Source: Actinoplanes sp. L3-i22 (GTDB taxonomy: Bacteria > Actinomycetota > Actinomycetes > Mycobacteriales > Micromonosporaceae). Taken from it: 64,000 nt of DNA. A program made the translations under genes and the position numbers. The notes under the pieces are model-generated. The model made no database searches. It was not told the DNA's origin and worked only from the letters and a program-made list of their open reading frames with translations. Where the stretch lies: positions 2,042,001 to 2,106,000 of the forward strand of contig NZ_AP024745.1 of assembly GCF_019704555.1 (NCBI RefSeq), written 5' to 3'. Shown here one piece after another: positions 38,745 to 50,542 of the stretch (its first letter is position 1; every line of letters starts with the position of its first letter).

Positions 38745-39650
38745 ATGACGAATCTCGTTACCGACCCGCCCGCGGTCGCCACCAAGCCCGCCCCGGCACC
38801 CGCCCGGGAGCGGCGGGGCAACCCGCTCAACGGCCTCGCGCACATCGCCCTGTTCGTCTGGGCGCTGGCCACCGCCGGCCCGCTGATCTGGGTGCTGCTC
38901 GCCTCGTTCAAGAGCAACACCGAGATCTTCCTGGGCAAGCCGTTCGCGCTGCCCGAGCACTTCTCGTTCAAGACGTACACCGATGCCTGGACCGAGGCGC
39001 ACATCGGGCAGTACTTCATCAACAGCATCATCGTGGTCGCGATCAGCACGGCCGGCACCATGCTGCTGGGCTCGATGGCCGCGTACGTGCTGGCCCGCTA
39101 CAAGTTCCCGGGCAACCGGGCGATCTACTACCTGTTCGTCTCCGGCCTGGCGTTCCCGACGTTCATGGCGCTCGCCCCGATCTTCGGCATCGTGAAGAGC
39201 ATGGGCCTGCTGAACACGTTCACCGGCCTGATCCTGGTGTACATCGCGTACTCGCTGTCGTTCACGGTCTTCTTCCTGACCGCGTTCTTCCGCACCCTGC
39301 CGATGGAGATCGACGAGGCGGCGCTGGTGGACGGCGCCGGTCACCTGCGGCGGTTCTTCCAGATCATGATGCCGATGGCGAAGTCCGGCCTGATCAGCAT
39401 CACGATCTTCAACATCGTCGGTCAGTGGAACCAGTACCTGCTGCCGGTCGTGATCATGCAGGGCGCCGGCTCCGACTCGAACTGGGTGCTCACCCAGGGC
39501 ATCGCGAACATCAGCGTCCAGGCCGGCTACCACGCCGAGTGGTCGACGCTGTTCGCCGCGCTGACCCTCTCGATCATCCCGATGATCATCGTCTACGCGA
39601 TCTTCCAGCGGCAGATCCAGGCGGGTCTCACCGCCGGCGCGGTCAAGTAG
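38745..39650 (+). CDS. ngcG: NgcG-like ABC permease
   Basis: 301 residues. A Pro/Ala-rich cytosolic start is followed by six helices (LAHIALFVWALATAGPLIWV; INSIIVVAISTAGTMLLGSM) and EAA loop LPMEIDEAALVDGAGHLRRF then FQIMMPMAKSGL. MalG-type permease, last gene of the amino-sugar import operon. Neither importer has its own ATPase, so both probably use a shared MsiK-type subunit encoded elsewhere. Confidence 0.9.
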   Translation: MTNLVTDPPAVATKPAPAPARERRGNPLNGLAHIALFVWALATAGPLIWVLLASFKSNTEIFLGKPFALPEHFSFKTYTDAWTEAHIGQYFINSIIVVAISTAGTMLLGSMAAYVLARYKFPGNRAIYYLFVSGLAFPTFMALAPIFGIVKSMGLLNTFTGLILVYIAYSLSFTVFFLTAFFRTLPMEIDEAALVDGAGHLRRFFQIMMPMAKSGLISITIFNIVGQWNQYLLPVVIMQGAGSDSNWVLTQGIANISVQAGYHAEWSTLFAALTLSIIPMIIVYAIFQRQIQAGLTAGAVK

Positions 39651-39689
39651 CCGAGCCAGGATGTCGTACCCGGCGAGCAGAATGACCAT

Positions 39690-41327
39690 GTGCTCGTAGC
39701 GGTACTTCCCGACGGTCGGCTGCAGGATCTGCAGGCCGACGGCCGGCCGGTCGGGTCGCCCCACCCGGCGCCCGACCTGCCGGCGGCCATCGCCGCGCGC
39801 GAGGCCGCCGAGCAGCCGCGCTGGGTGTGGCCGGCCACCGCCGACGTCTACCCCGCGCTGCTGCGGGCCGGGGTCCGGGTCGCGCGCTGTCACGATCTCG
39901 AGCTGACCGAGGCGTTGCTGCTGGGGCAGGCCGGTCGCTGGGGTGAGCCACGGGGGCTCGCCGCGGCGGTGGCCCGGCTGCACGGCCGCCCGGTCCTGCC
40001 GGACCGGATCCGGCCCGAGGCCGAACCCCCGGGCTTCGCGCAGGGTTCGCTGTTCGACGCCATCTCCGCTCCGGTCCAGGTCACTGCGGAAGACCTGATT
40101 GCGCTGTACGGCGATCAGCAGCGCCGTCTCGCCGGAACCGACCACCCCGGCCGCTTCCGGACCCTGGTCGCCGCCGAGTCGGCCGGCGCCCTGATCGCCG
40201 CCGAGATGGGCCGCACCGGCCTGCCCTGGCGCGCCGACGTGCACGACCGGCTGCTGCGCGAGCTGCTCGGCCCGCCCCAGCCGGTCGGCCCGCCCCGCCG
40301 CCTGGCCGAGCTCACCGCCGAGATCAACGCGGCGTTCGGCACCCACGGGCTGCACCCCGACCTGCCGGCCGAGGTGATCCGCGCGTTCGCGCGAGCCGGC
40401 ATCCAGATCCCGAACACCCGCCGCTGGGTGCTGCGTGAGGTCGACCACCCGGCGGTCCGCCCGCTGCTGGAGTTCAAGGAGCTCTACCGCCTCTGGACCG
40501 CCAACGGCTGGACCTGGCTGGACTCCTGGGTCCGCGACGGCCGCTTCCGCCCGGAATACACGCTGGGCAACGTGGTCTCCGGCCGCTGGGGCGCCCGCGG
40601 CGGCGGCGCCCTGCAGGTGCCCAAGGTGATCCGCCGCGCGGTGATCGCCGATCCCGGCTGGCGGTTCGTGGTCGCCGACGCGAGTCAGCTGGAGCCCCGG
40701 GTGCTGGCCGCGGTCTCCGGCGACCGCGGGCTGGCCCGGGCTGCCGCCGCGGGCGACCTCTACGCCGCGCTGGCGAAGGACTCGTTCGACGGTGACCGGG
40801 CCAAGGCCAAGGTCGCCCTGATCGGCGCGATGTACGGGCAGACCGGCGGCGACGCGATCCCGGCCCTGGCCGTGCTCCGCCGGAGCTACGCGACCGCCTT
40901 CGAGTACGTGGAGCAGGCCGCCCGGGTCGGGGAGAACGGCGGCCTGGTCCACTCCTGGCTGGGCCGCACCTGCCCGCCGGCCTCGGCGCCCCGCGACGCC
41001 GGCCTGGATCCCCCGGACGAGGCGGTGCCCCCACCCGGACGGGCGAGGGGACGATTCACCCGGAACTTCGTGATCCAGGCCACCGCCGCCGAGTGGGCGC
41101 TCGTGCTGCTCGCCACGCTGCGCACCGCGCTGGCCGGCACCCGGGCCGAGCTGGTCCTGTTCGTGCACGACGAGGTGGTCGTGCACTGCCCCGCTGACCA
41201 GGCCGAACAGGTCGCCGACACGGTCCGGGAGTGTGCCGCGACGGCCGGACGGATGCTTTTCGGCGCCACCGAGGTCAGGTTCCCGCTGGACGTCTCAGTG
41301 GTTGGTTCCTACGCCGACGCGAAATGA
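39690..41327 (+). CDS. Pol I-type bifunctional exonuclease/DNA polymerase
   Basis: 545 residues from GTG 39690. The C-terminal half has family A polymerase motifs: [21 protein letters not shown]-like, [17 protein letters not shown] (Lys kept, aromatic replaced); [14 protein letters not shown]. The N-terminal ~200 residues are a short, poorly conserved 3'-5' exonuclease-like region. This is the small second Pol I paralogue common in actinobacteria, much shorter than PolA (~900) and lacking the 5' nuclease. Its role (repair?) is not settled. Ends about 20 bp before the riboswitch region. Confidence 0.9.
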   Translation: MLVAVLPDGRLQDLQADGRPVGSPHPAPDLPAAIAAREAAEQPRWVWPATADVYPALLRAGVRVARCHDLELTEALLLGQAGRWGEPRGLAAAVARLHGRPVLPDRIRPEAEPPGFAQGSLFDAISAPVQVTAEDLIALYGDQQRRLAGTDHPGRFRTLVAAESAGALIAAEMGRTGLPWRADVHDRLLRELLGPPQPVGPPRRLAELTAEINAAFGTHGLHPDLPAEVIRAFARAGIQIPNTRRWVLREVDHPAVRPLLEFKELYRLWTANGWTWLDSWVRDGRFRPEYTLGNVVSGRWGARGGGALQVPKVIRRAVIADPGWRFVVADASQLEPRVLAAVSGDRGLARAAAAGDLYAALAKDSFDGDRAKAKVALIGAMYGQTGGDAIPALAVLRRSYATAFEYVEQAARVGENGGLVHSWLGRTCPPASAPRDAGLDPPDEAVPPPGRARGRFTRNFVIQATAAEWALVLLATLRTALAGTRAELVLFVHDEVVVHCPADQAEQVADTVRECAATAGRMLFGATEVRFPLDVSVVGSYADAK

Positions 41328-41347
41328 GGAAGTGGGTAAAGTTGGTG

Positions 41348-41436
41348 GTCCGGCCGAGAGGCGCTGCAGCGGGCCCACCCGTCACGCTCGACCGGTGAAC
41401 TCCCGGAACAAGGGCGCCTCCGACTTCTCTCGGAGG
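41348..41436 (+). promoter_or_regulatory. SAH riboswitch controlling metH
   Basis: Leader resembles the S-adenosylhomocysteine riboswitch. P1: CCGG-c-CGAG (41350-41358) with CTCG-a-CCGG (41387-41395). The conserved core GAGGCGCTGCAGCGGG follows, then CACGCTCG, and the 3' strand GGGCGCCTC. Pseudoknot: GAGGCGC (41358-41364) pairs with GCGCCTC (41414-41420). Alternative helix: CCTCCGA (41417-41423) pairs with TCGGAGG (41430-41436), which hides the metH ribosome site GGAGG. The two helices share 41417-41420 and exclude each other, so ligand binding should free the ribosome site (ON switch). Known SAH switches precede ahcY and metH. Confidence 0.8.
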
Positions 41437-41445
41437 TGTGTACCC

Positions 41446-45045
<3,600 letters not shown>

Positions 45046-45058
45046 CGGGGGAGCGGCG

Positions 45059-45556
45059 ATGGTGCCGATCGTGGTGATGGGTGTCGCGGGCTGCGGCAAG
45101 AGCACGATCGGCAGGGCCCTGGCGGAACGGCTCGGGGTGCCGTACGCGGAAGCCGATGATTTTCATCCACCGGCGAACGTGGCCAAGATGCACAGTGGGG
45201 TGCCGCTCACCGACGAGGACCGGGCGCCCTGGCTCGCGGCGATCGCCGGTCAGATCGCCGCGGCCGGGGCAGACGGGCTGGTGGTGAGCTGCTCGGCGCT
45301 CAAGCGGGGGTACCGGGACGTGCTGCGCGGCGGGAATCCCGAAGCGTTCTTCGCGCACCTCGTGCTGACGCCCGAGGTGGCCGAGGCGCGGGTCAGCAAG
45401 CGTGTCGGGCACTTCATGCCCGGGGTGCTCGTGCAGTCCCAGTTCGCGATCCTGGAGCCGCTGGCGGCGGAGGAGAACGGGGTGGGCGTGGACGCCACGT
45501 TGCCGGTGGAGACGATTGTGGAGAAGGTGCTGAGCCGGCTTTCCCGTACCCAATAA
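45059..45556 (+). CDS. gntK: gluconokinase, GntK family
   Basis: 165 residues. P-loop GVAGCGKST at 8-16, DDFHPPANVAKM and GVPLTDEDRAPWL, then SCSALKRGYRDVLR and GHFMPGVLVQSQFAILEP, all typical of the thermoresistant gluconokinase family. Phosphorylates D-gluconate to 6-phosphogluconate. GGGGAG precedes ATG 45059; only 13 bp separate it from metH, so it may share its transcript. Confidence 0.92.
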   Translation: MVPIVVMGVAGCGKSTIGRALAERLGVPYAEADDFHPPANVAKMHSGVPLTDEDRAPWLAAIAGQIAAAGADGLVVSCSALKRGYRDVLRGGNPEAFFAHLVLTPEVAEARVSKRVGHFMPGVLVQSQFAILEPLAAEENGVGVDATLPVETIVEKVLSRLSRTQ

Positions 45557-45588
45557 TTGTTTTTGGGGTTGTGAAAAGCCGGCCCGTG

Positions 45589-46413
45589 CTACTTCGAGGC
45601 CCACACGTCCAGGTGGAGGCGCTCCAGCAGGATCGGCGCGAACAGACCGATCAGCGAGACGAACGAGATGATCGTGAAGGCGGTGGTCAGGATGACCGTC
45701 TCGGTCTTGCCGCCGACCTTCACCGCGAACTGGTTCGGGATGCCGATCATGCGCCACATCCGGCCGCGGCCGGTCGGGATCGGCCAGAAGATCGGCACGC
45801 CGTTCTTCGTGATCATGTCGCCGAGCAGGTGCACCACGCAGCCGGCGCCGACCGCGAAGCCGAGCAGCGGATAACCGCGGTCGCCGGGCAGGTTGGCCGC
45901 GGTGAACCAGGCGATGCCGGCCGAGGCGAGTGTCACGATCAGCCAGCCGGCCTTCTCCGCCCACTTCTCGAACAGGCCGCGCAGCGCCAGGCCGGCCATG
46001 AAGAAGATGATGCCGACCACCGCCCACTTGCCGTAGTGCGCGGCCAGCGCGGTGGTGCCCCAGCCGATCAGCGCGGCGAACGGCAGGGTGTGCGTGAACG
46101 TCCGGTGCCCGTGGTCCCGCTTCGGGTCCCGGCTCTGCCGGGTCGCCGTGTAGATGCCGAGCGAGATCTTCTCGATCACCTCGGCCACGAACAGCGAGAT
46201 CACCCCGAACGTCCGGGCGACCGTGGCACCACCCTGGTTGGTGGTCACCTTCCCGGACAGATCAAAATCGGGCAGCAGCGCGCCACCGGCGGCCATCGCG
46301 GTGCCCACGCCGATCATCAGCGGCGTCTGGTGGTAGTCAGCGAACTGGTCGAGCGCCCAGCTGCCGGCCAGCCAGGCGGCCGCCCCCGACAGTGCGTGCG
46401 ATGGACCCATCAT
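45589..46413 (-). CDS. membrane-bound metal-dependent hydrolase (YdjM/DUF457)
   Basis: 274 residues from ATG 46413 (GGGAGGG 9 nt upstream). Starts MMGPSHALSGAAAWLAGSWA, with His in GPSH, then GGALLPDFDLSG and GHRTFTHTLPFAALIG, the conserved His/Asp metal-site motifs of the YdjM family, and VVHLLGDMITKNGVPIFWP. Several membrane helices. In E. coli YdjM is SOS-induced; the substrate is unknown. A 17-bp palindrome lies 25 bp upstream of the start. Confidence 0.88.
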   Translation of the reverse strand: MMGPSHALSGAAAWLAGSWALDQFADYHQTPLMIGVGTAMAAGGALLPDFDLSGKVTTNQGGATVARTFGVISLFVAEVIEKISLGIYTATRQSRDPKRDHGHRTFTHTLPFAALIGWGTTALAAHYGKWAVVGIIFFMAGLALRGLFEKWAEKAGWLIVTLASAGIAWFTAANLPGDRGYPLLGFAVGAGCVVHLLGDMITKNGVPIFWPIPTGRGRMWRMIGIPNQFAVKVGGKTETVILTTAFTIISFVSLIGLFAPILLERLHLDVWASK

Positions 46414-46437
46414 GAGCGTCGTCCCTCCCCGAACAAA

Positions 46438-46454
46438 CTGCGACACTGTCGCAG
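46438..46454. promoter_or_regulatory. 17-bp perfect palindrome, likely operator
   Basis: CTGCGACA-C-TGTCGCAG, 8-bp arms around one base, 25 bp upstream of the hydrolase start on the minus strand. It fits a dimeric (for example TetR-type) repressor site. It does not resemble the actinobacterial SOS box I know. No regulator gene is adjacent, so the binding protein is unknown. Confidence 0.5.
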
Positions 46455-46523
46455 AGTGCGGGACGAAGATCAACGACTGCCGGGTCCACAGCGGAGTGGA
46501 GTCGGCCACCCGACAGTTTCCGG

Positions 46524-46967
46524 TCAGTGGCGCGGGTGCATCCGGTGGGTGTGGGCGAACTCGTAGCGGCCCTGCCGGGCATGCCGGAGCAAGCCCGTCA
46601 TCAGGAAGAACAGCGGGAACAGCGGCCAGAAGAAGTGCGCTCCGGAGAGCACCCAGAGCGCGGTCAGCAGGCCCGCGACGATCATGATGAAACTGGCGTG
46701 CCGCTGCAGGGAACGGCGTGTCGCGGCTCGGCGGTGCGGCGTGCGGGCCAGGGCCTGGCGCCCGCCGAACGGCAGATCCCGGGTGAGCACGTCCAGCTCG
46801 TCGCGGTATTTCGCGGCATAGGTGGTGGTCAGGCGCTCCTCGCCCTCGTCCAGGCTGAGGCGGCCCTCGGTCATCGCGGCGCGCAGGATCTCGGCGATCT
46901 CCTCGCGCTCGGTGTCAGAGGTCCGCAGCCGGGCCGGCCCGGACCAGGTCGCTTCTTCGGGATGCAC
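46524..46967 (-). CDS. DUF1707 membrane protein
   Basis: 147 residues from GTG 46967 (GAGGAGG 5 nt upstream). The N-terminal DUF1707 domain has LRTSDTEREEIAEILRAAMT then EGRLSLDEGEERLTTTYAAK. Two membrane helices follow (ASFIMIVAGLLTALWVLSGA and FFWPLFPLFFLMTGLL), with a His-rich end. Common in actinobacteria; function unknown. An earlier in-frame start at 47066 has no ribosome site. Confidence 0.85.
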   Translation of the reverse strand: MHPEEATWSGPARLRTSDTEREEIAEILRAAMTEGRLSLDEGEERLTTTYAAKYRDELDVLTRDLPFGGRQALARTPHRRAATRRSLQRHASFIMIVAGLLTALWVLSGAHFFWPLFPLFFLMTGLLRHARQGRYEFAHTHRMHPRH

Positions 46968-47185
46968 GATGTCCTCCTCGGTTTTCCTGATCCCCAGGGT
47001 CCGCGCGGGGCAGGGCCGCGGCGTCGGCCCGGCGACGCATTCGGGAGCGGTGCATTTCAAGATCAATTGCTGATTTTGTACGACCTGGGTCGTACGCGGG
47101 GAGGTGGGATACGCCCGTGGGCGTACGTGGGGATCCTGACCTGCGGCCGATGTCGTGGGGGCTGCGGTGACGTAGTTTCGGCTGC

Positions 47186-48994
47186 ATGAGGGAGCGTGGC
47201 CGGGACGGGCGCCGGGGGCCGGAGGGTCGCCGGGGTGACGACGGCTGCTCGGTGCCCGACGCTTCTTCCTCGTCCTCTTCCCCCGCGGGTCCCGACCCCT
47301 CCCCTTCCGGGCCGGGGCCGGATGCGGAGCGGCCCGGGTCGCCCTGGCGGCGGCGGGTGCGGCAGGCGCACGGTGGGTGGCCGCACAGCGCGGTGATCGC
47401 GACGACGGTGATCCAGATGGTCAGCACCAACGTGCTGTCCGGTCACGGCCGGCTGCTCCAGCCGTGGACCAACTTCACCACCCTGCTGCTGCTGGCCGGT
47501 CCGGCCGCGCTCTTCCTGCGCCGCCGTGCGCCGCTCACCGCGTTCCTGGCCGCCTCGGCCGCGTCGATCTACCTGATCACCCACCTGTCGCTGCACGCCG
47601 GCTACGCCGTCCCCGCCGTCGTCGCGCTCTACTCCCTGGCCCGGACAGGCCGGCGCCAGGCCGCGCTGATCGGCGCCGCGACCGTCTGGGCGGTCTGGCT
47701 CGGGGTGGTCCTCGGGTTCGCCGGCCCGCTCGGGCTCGACGAGGCGGTCCGGCCGAAAACCGGGCAGGCCTGCCTGGTCGCCACCGTGCTGGGCGTGGTG
47801 ATCCTGCTCGGCGGCGCCGCCCGCATCCGCGCGGAAAACTACGCCGAGCAGGCCAAGGTCCGCGCCGAGCAGGCCCGGGCGCGCGCCGAGCAGGAGCGCC
47901 GGCTCGCCTCCGAGGAGCGGCTGCGGATCGCCCAGGAGCTGCACGACGTGCTCGGCCACCACCTGTCGCTGATCAACGTGCAGGCCGGTGTCGGGCTGCA
48001 CCTGATGGACCAGCGGCCCGAGCAGGCCCGGGAGGCCCTGACCGCGATCAAGAGCGCGAGCGCGGAGGCGCTGCGCGAGGTGCGCTCCGTCCTGGGCGTG
48101 CTGCGCACCGAGGGGGAGGCCGCGCCGCGCCAGCCCACGCTCGGCCTCAACGGCCTGAGCGAGCTGACCGCGTCGGCCGGCATCCCGGTCCGCCTGACGG
48201 TGACCGGCGAGCCACGGGAGCTGCCCGCCGAGGTCGACCGGGCCGCCTACCGGATCGTCCAGGAGGCGCTGACCAACGTGCGCCGCCACCACGCCGGGCC
48301 GCAGCCGGAGGCGGACGTCGCGGTGGGCTACCTTCCGGCCGCGCTGTACCTCTCGATCCGCAACGGCGGGCCGGCGACGGCGGAGCCGCCGGTCCCGGTT
48401 CCGGAGGCGGACAAGGGGAGCGGGATCGCGGGGATGCGGGCTCGGGCGGAGAGTCTGGGCGGCCGGTTGGAGGCGGGGTGCCCGCCGACGGGTGGCTTCC
48501 TGGTCACCGTCATCCTCCCCACGAAGCCACCACCCGACGCCACCTCTCCGGCCGATGCCCCCGCCGCTGCGTCGGCCTCCTCCGCCGCGTCGCCCCCGGC
48601 CGCCGCGTCGCCCCCCGATTCCGCGCCTGCGCCCGCATCGCCTGCTGCCGCCGTGGCGCCCTCTGAATCCGCGCCTGCCGCCGCGTCGGGCGTTGGCGTG
48701 GCTCCCGGCGGCTTGCCGTCTCGGGACTCGGATGACGACGCGGAGTGGAGGCCGGGCTTGAACGGTGCGGGTCGCCGCGAGCCGGGGGAGGGCGATCGGG
48801 TGCACGAGGTGCCGGTCGTGGGCGGCGATGTTCGTGGCGGGGCGGGAACCGACAGCGGAGCGGGCACGGGCGGCGGAGCGGGAACGGGCGGCGGGGTGGC
48901 TGTGGGTGAGGGCGATGGGGGTCGGCGGGGGCTGGGCCGGCGTGGTGGTGCGGAGGGTTCGGACGAGCGTGTGACATCTGAGGGGGAGAGATGA
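47186..48994 (+). CDS. sensor histidine kinase with long disordered tails
   Basis: 602 residues. Residues 1-60 are low-complexity (Arg/Gly then Ser/Pro). Four to five membrane helices follow (~75-220), then a coiled coil (EQAKVRAEQARARAEQERRL), the HisKA_3 box RLRIAQELHDVLGHHLSLIN and an HATPase domain ending SGIAGMRARAESLGGRLEAG. About 155 more residues, rich in Ala/Pro/Ser then Gly/Thr, follow the catalytic domain, which is unusual for this class. ATGA overlap with the response regulator gene. Signal unknown. Confidence 0.88.
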   Translation: MRERGRDGRRGPEGRRGDDGCSVPDASSSSSSPAGPDPSPSGPGPDAERPGSPWRRRVRQAHGGWPHSAVIATTVIQMVSTNVLSGHGRLLQPWTNFTTLLLLAGPAALFLRRRAPLTAFLAASAASIYLITHLSLHAGYAVPAVVALYSLARTGRRQAALIGAATVWAVWLGVVLGFAGPLGLDEAVRPKTGQACLVATVLGVVILLGGAARIRAENYAEQAKVRAEQARARAEQERRLASEERLRIAQELHDVLGHHLSLINVQAGVGLHLMDQRPEQAREALTAIKSASAEALREVRSVLGVLRTEGEAAPRQPTLGLNGLSELTASAGIPVRLTVTGEPRELPAEVDRAAYRIVQEALTNVRRHHAGPQPEADVAVGYLPAALYLSIRNGGPATAEPPVPVPEADKGSGIAGMRARAESLGGRLEAGCPPTGGFLVTVILPTKPPPDATSPADAPAAASASSAASPPAAASPPDSAPAPASPAAAVAPSESAPAAASGVGVAPGGLPSRDSDDDAEWRPGLNGAGRREPGEGDRVHEVPVVGGDVRGGAGTDSGAGTGGGAGTGGGVAVGEGDGGRRGLGRRGGAEGSDERVTSEGER

Positions 48995-49662
48995 TCTCGG
49001 TAGTGCTGGCGGACGATCAGGCGCTGGTCCGGGCCGGGTTCCGGGCTTTGCTCGACGCGGAGCCGGACATCCAGGTGGTCGGCGAGGCGGCCGACGGGGT
49101 GCAGGCGGTGAACCTGGTGCGGGCGACCCGGCCGGACGTGGTGCTGATGGACATCCGGATGCCCGGCGTCGACGGCCTGGAGGCGACCAAGCGGATCGCC
49201 GCGGACCCGGCCTGTGCGGACACCCGGGTGGTCATCCTGACGACGTTCGAGCTGGATGAGTATGTGTTCGAGGCGCTGCGGACCGGGGCCTCCGGGTTCC
49301 TGGTCAAGGACACCGAGCCGGTCGAGCTGATCCGTGGCGTCCGGGCGGTGGCCGGCGGTGACGCGCTGCTGTCGCCGAGCGTGACCCGGCGGGTGATCGG
49401 CGAGTTCGCGGGCTCCGGCGCGGCCCGCCGGCCCGAGCCCCCGCGCGAGCTGGACCAGCTCACCGACCGCGAACGCGAGGTGATGGCCCTGGTCGCCGAG
49501 GGCCTCTCCAACGACGAGATCGCCAGTCGCCTGGTGATCAGCCCGGCTACCGCGAAGACCCACGTCAGCCGCACCATGATCAAGCTTGGCGCGCGGGACC
49601 GGGCCCAGCTGGTCGTCTACGCCTACGAAGCCGGCCTGATCCGCCCCGGCTGGCTCGCCTGA
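48991..49662 (+). CDS. NarL/LuxR-type response regulator
   Basis: 223 residues. Receiver with DD at 8-9, phospho-acceptor D54 (VVLMDIRMP) and Lys in GFLVKDTEP; LuxR HTH in LTDREREVMALVAEGLSNDE then IASRLVISPATAKTHVSRTM. DNA-binding partner of the overlapping kinase. The tract after its stop is a GGGCT repeat. Confidence 0.95.
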   Translation: MISVVLADDQALVRAGFRALLDAEPDIQVVGEAADGVQAVNLVRATRPDVVLMDIRMPGVDGLEATKRIAADPACADTRVVILTTFELDEYVFEALRTGASGFLVKDTEPVELIRGVRAVAGGDALLSPSVTRRVIGEFAGSGAARRPEPPRELDQLTDREREVMALVAEGLSNDEIASRLVISPATAKTHVSRTMIKLGARDRAQLVVYAYEAGLIRPGWLA

Positions 49663-49784
49663 CCTCCACCGGCCGGTCTCGCCTACCCCGCTGAGTGCTG
49701 TGCCGGTGGGCTTGGGCGGCGGGGCTTGGCTGAGCGTTGTGTCGGCGGGCTGAAGTCGGCTGTGCGGGCCGCCTGGACCGGCTG

Positions 49785-49955
49785 GCTGGACCGGGCCGGG
49801 TGGCTGGGCTGGGCTGGGCTGGGCTGGGTGGCCGGGCTAGACCAGGTGGCTGGGCTGGGTGCCGGGCTGGGCTGGCCGGGTGGCTGGGCTGGGCTGGGCT
49901 GGGTGCCGGGCCGGGCCGGGTGGCTGGAGGCCGGGGCGTGGGGCGGGGCTGGCTG
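49785..49955 (+). repeat. degenerate GGGCT/GGCTGG tandem tract
   Basis: Repeats of GGGCT and variants (GGGCTGGGCTGGGCTGGG at about 49816-49838 and again near 49885-49905) mixed with GCCGGG and GTGGCT. The + strand is G-rich enough for several G-quadruplexes. It lies between a response regulator gene and a convergent NUDIX gene and codes for nothing recognisable. Confidence 0.7.
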
Positions 49956-49960
49956 GGTGG

Positions 49961-50446
49961 TCAGAAGCCGCCTTCGCCGGGGGTGGCGAAATACGGTGGG
50001 GCGTCTTCCTCCAGGGCCAAGGTCAGCATGCGGTGGGTGAACTGGTTCAGTTCGGGGAGGGCGTCCAGCGGGAACCAGGCGACCTCCAGGGACTCGCTGT
50101 CGTTGACGCGGGCCTCGCCGCCCACCGCGCGGCAGCGGAAGAACATGTTGACCATCTGGCAGTGGTCGCCGTTGACGTAGGTGACCTCGTGGGCCACCAC
50201 GCCGGCCAGCCGTTCGATCTTGACCTGGACGGCGGTCTCCTCCTCGACCTCGCGGAGCACCGCGTCGGCCGGCTGTTCGCCCGGGTCCATCAGGCCGGCG
50301 ATCAGGTTCCATTCCGCGTTGTCGCTGCGCTGGTGGAGCAGGACCTCGCCGCGGTCGTTGAGCACGATCGCCGCGACGGTCGGGAACATGATCAGCTCTT
50401 GGCCGACCCGGGCTCGCAGGTTCCGGACGTAATCGGAGGCAGGCAT
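49961..50446 (-). CDS. NUDIX hydrolase
   Basis: 161 residues with full NUDIX box GLMDPGEQPADAVLREVEEE then TAV, and HQRSDNAEWNLIAGLMDPGE before it. Closest in style to ADP-ribose/NADH-type hydrolases, but the substrate cannot be named. A GTG/ATG region at 50446 gives the start MPASDYVRNLRARVGQELIM. Its 3' end borders the G-rich repeat tract. Confidence 0.9.
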   Translation of the reverse strand: MPASDYVRNLRARVGQELIMFPTVAAIVLNDRGEVLLHQRSDNAEWNLIAGLMDPGEQPADAVLREVEEETAVQVKIERLAGVVAHEVTYVNGDHCQMVNMFFRCRAVGGEARVNDSESLEVAWFPLDALPELNQFTHRMLTLALEEDAPPYFATPGEGGF

Positions 50447-50542
50447 GCCTCGAACCTATCCGCGAGCGGTTGCCACGGTGTGAACGTCCCGTGCGATCAC
50501 CGAATCGGCGTCGCGGCGGAAATTCGAGACTCGATGGTCGGG

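Noticed and set aside
37803..41186. 1127-codon open frame on the minus strand
   Set aside because: Antisense to ngcF, ngcG and the Pol I-like gene; Arg/Gly/His-rich translation with no domain. A by-product of GC-rich codon use.
41340..41445. SAM or cobalamin riboswitch before metH
   Set aside because: No cobalamin-box or SAM-class conserved cores seen; the helices match the SAH plan instead.
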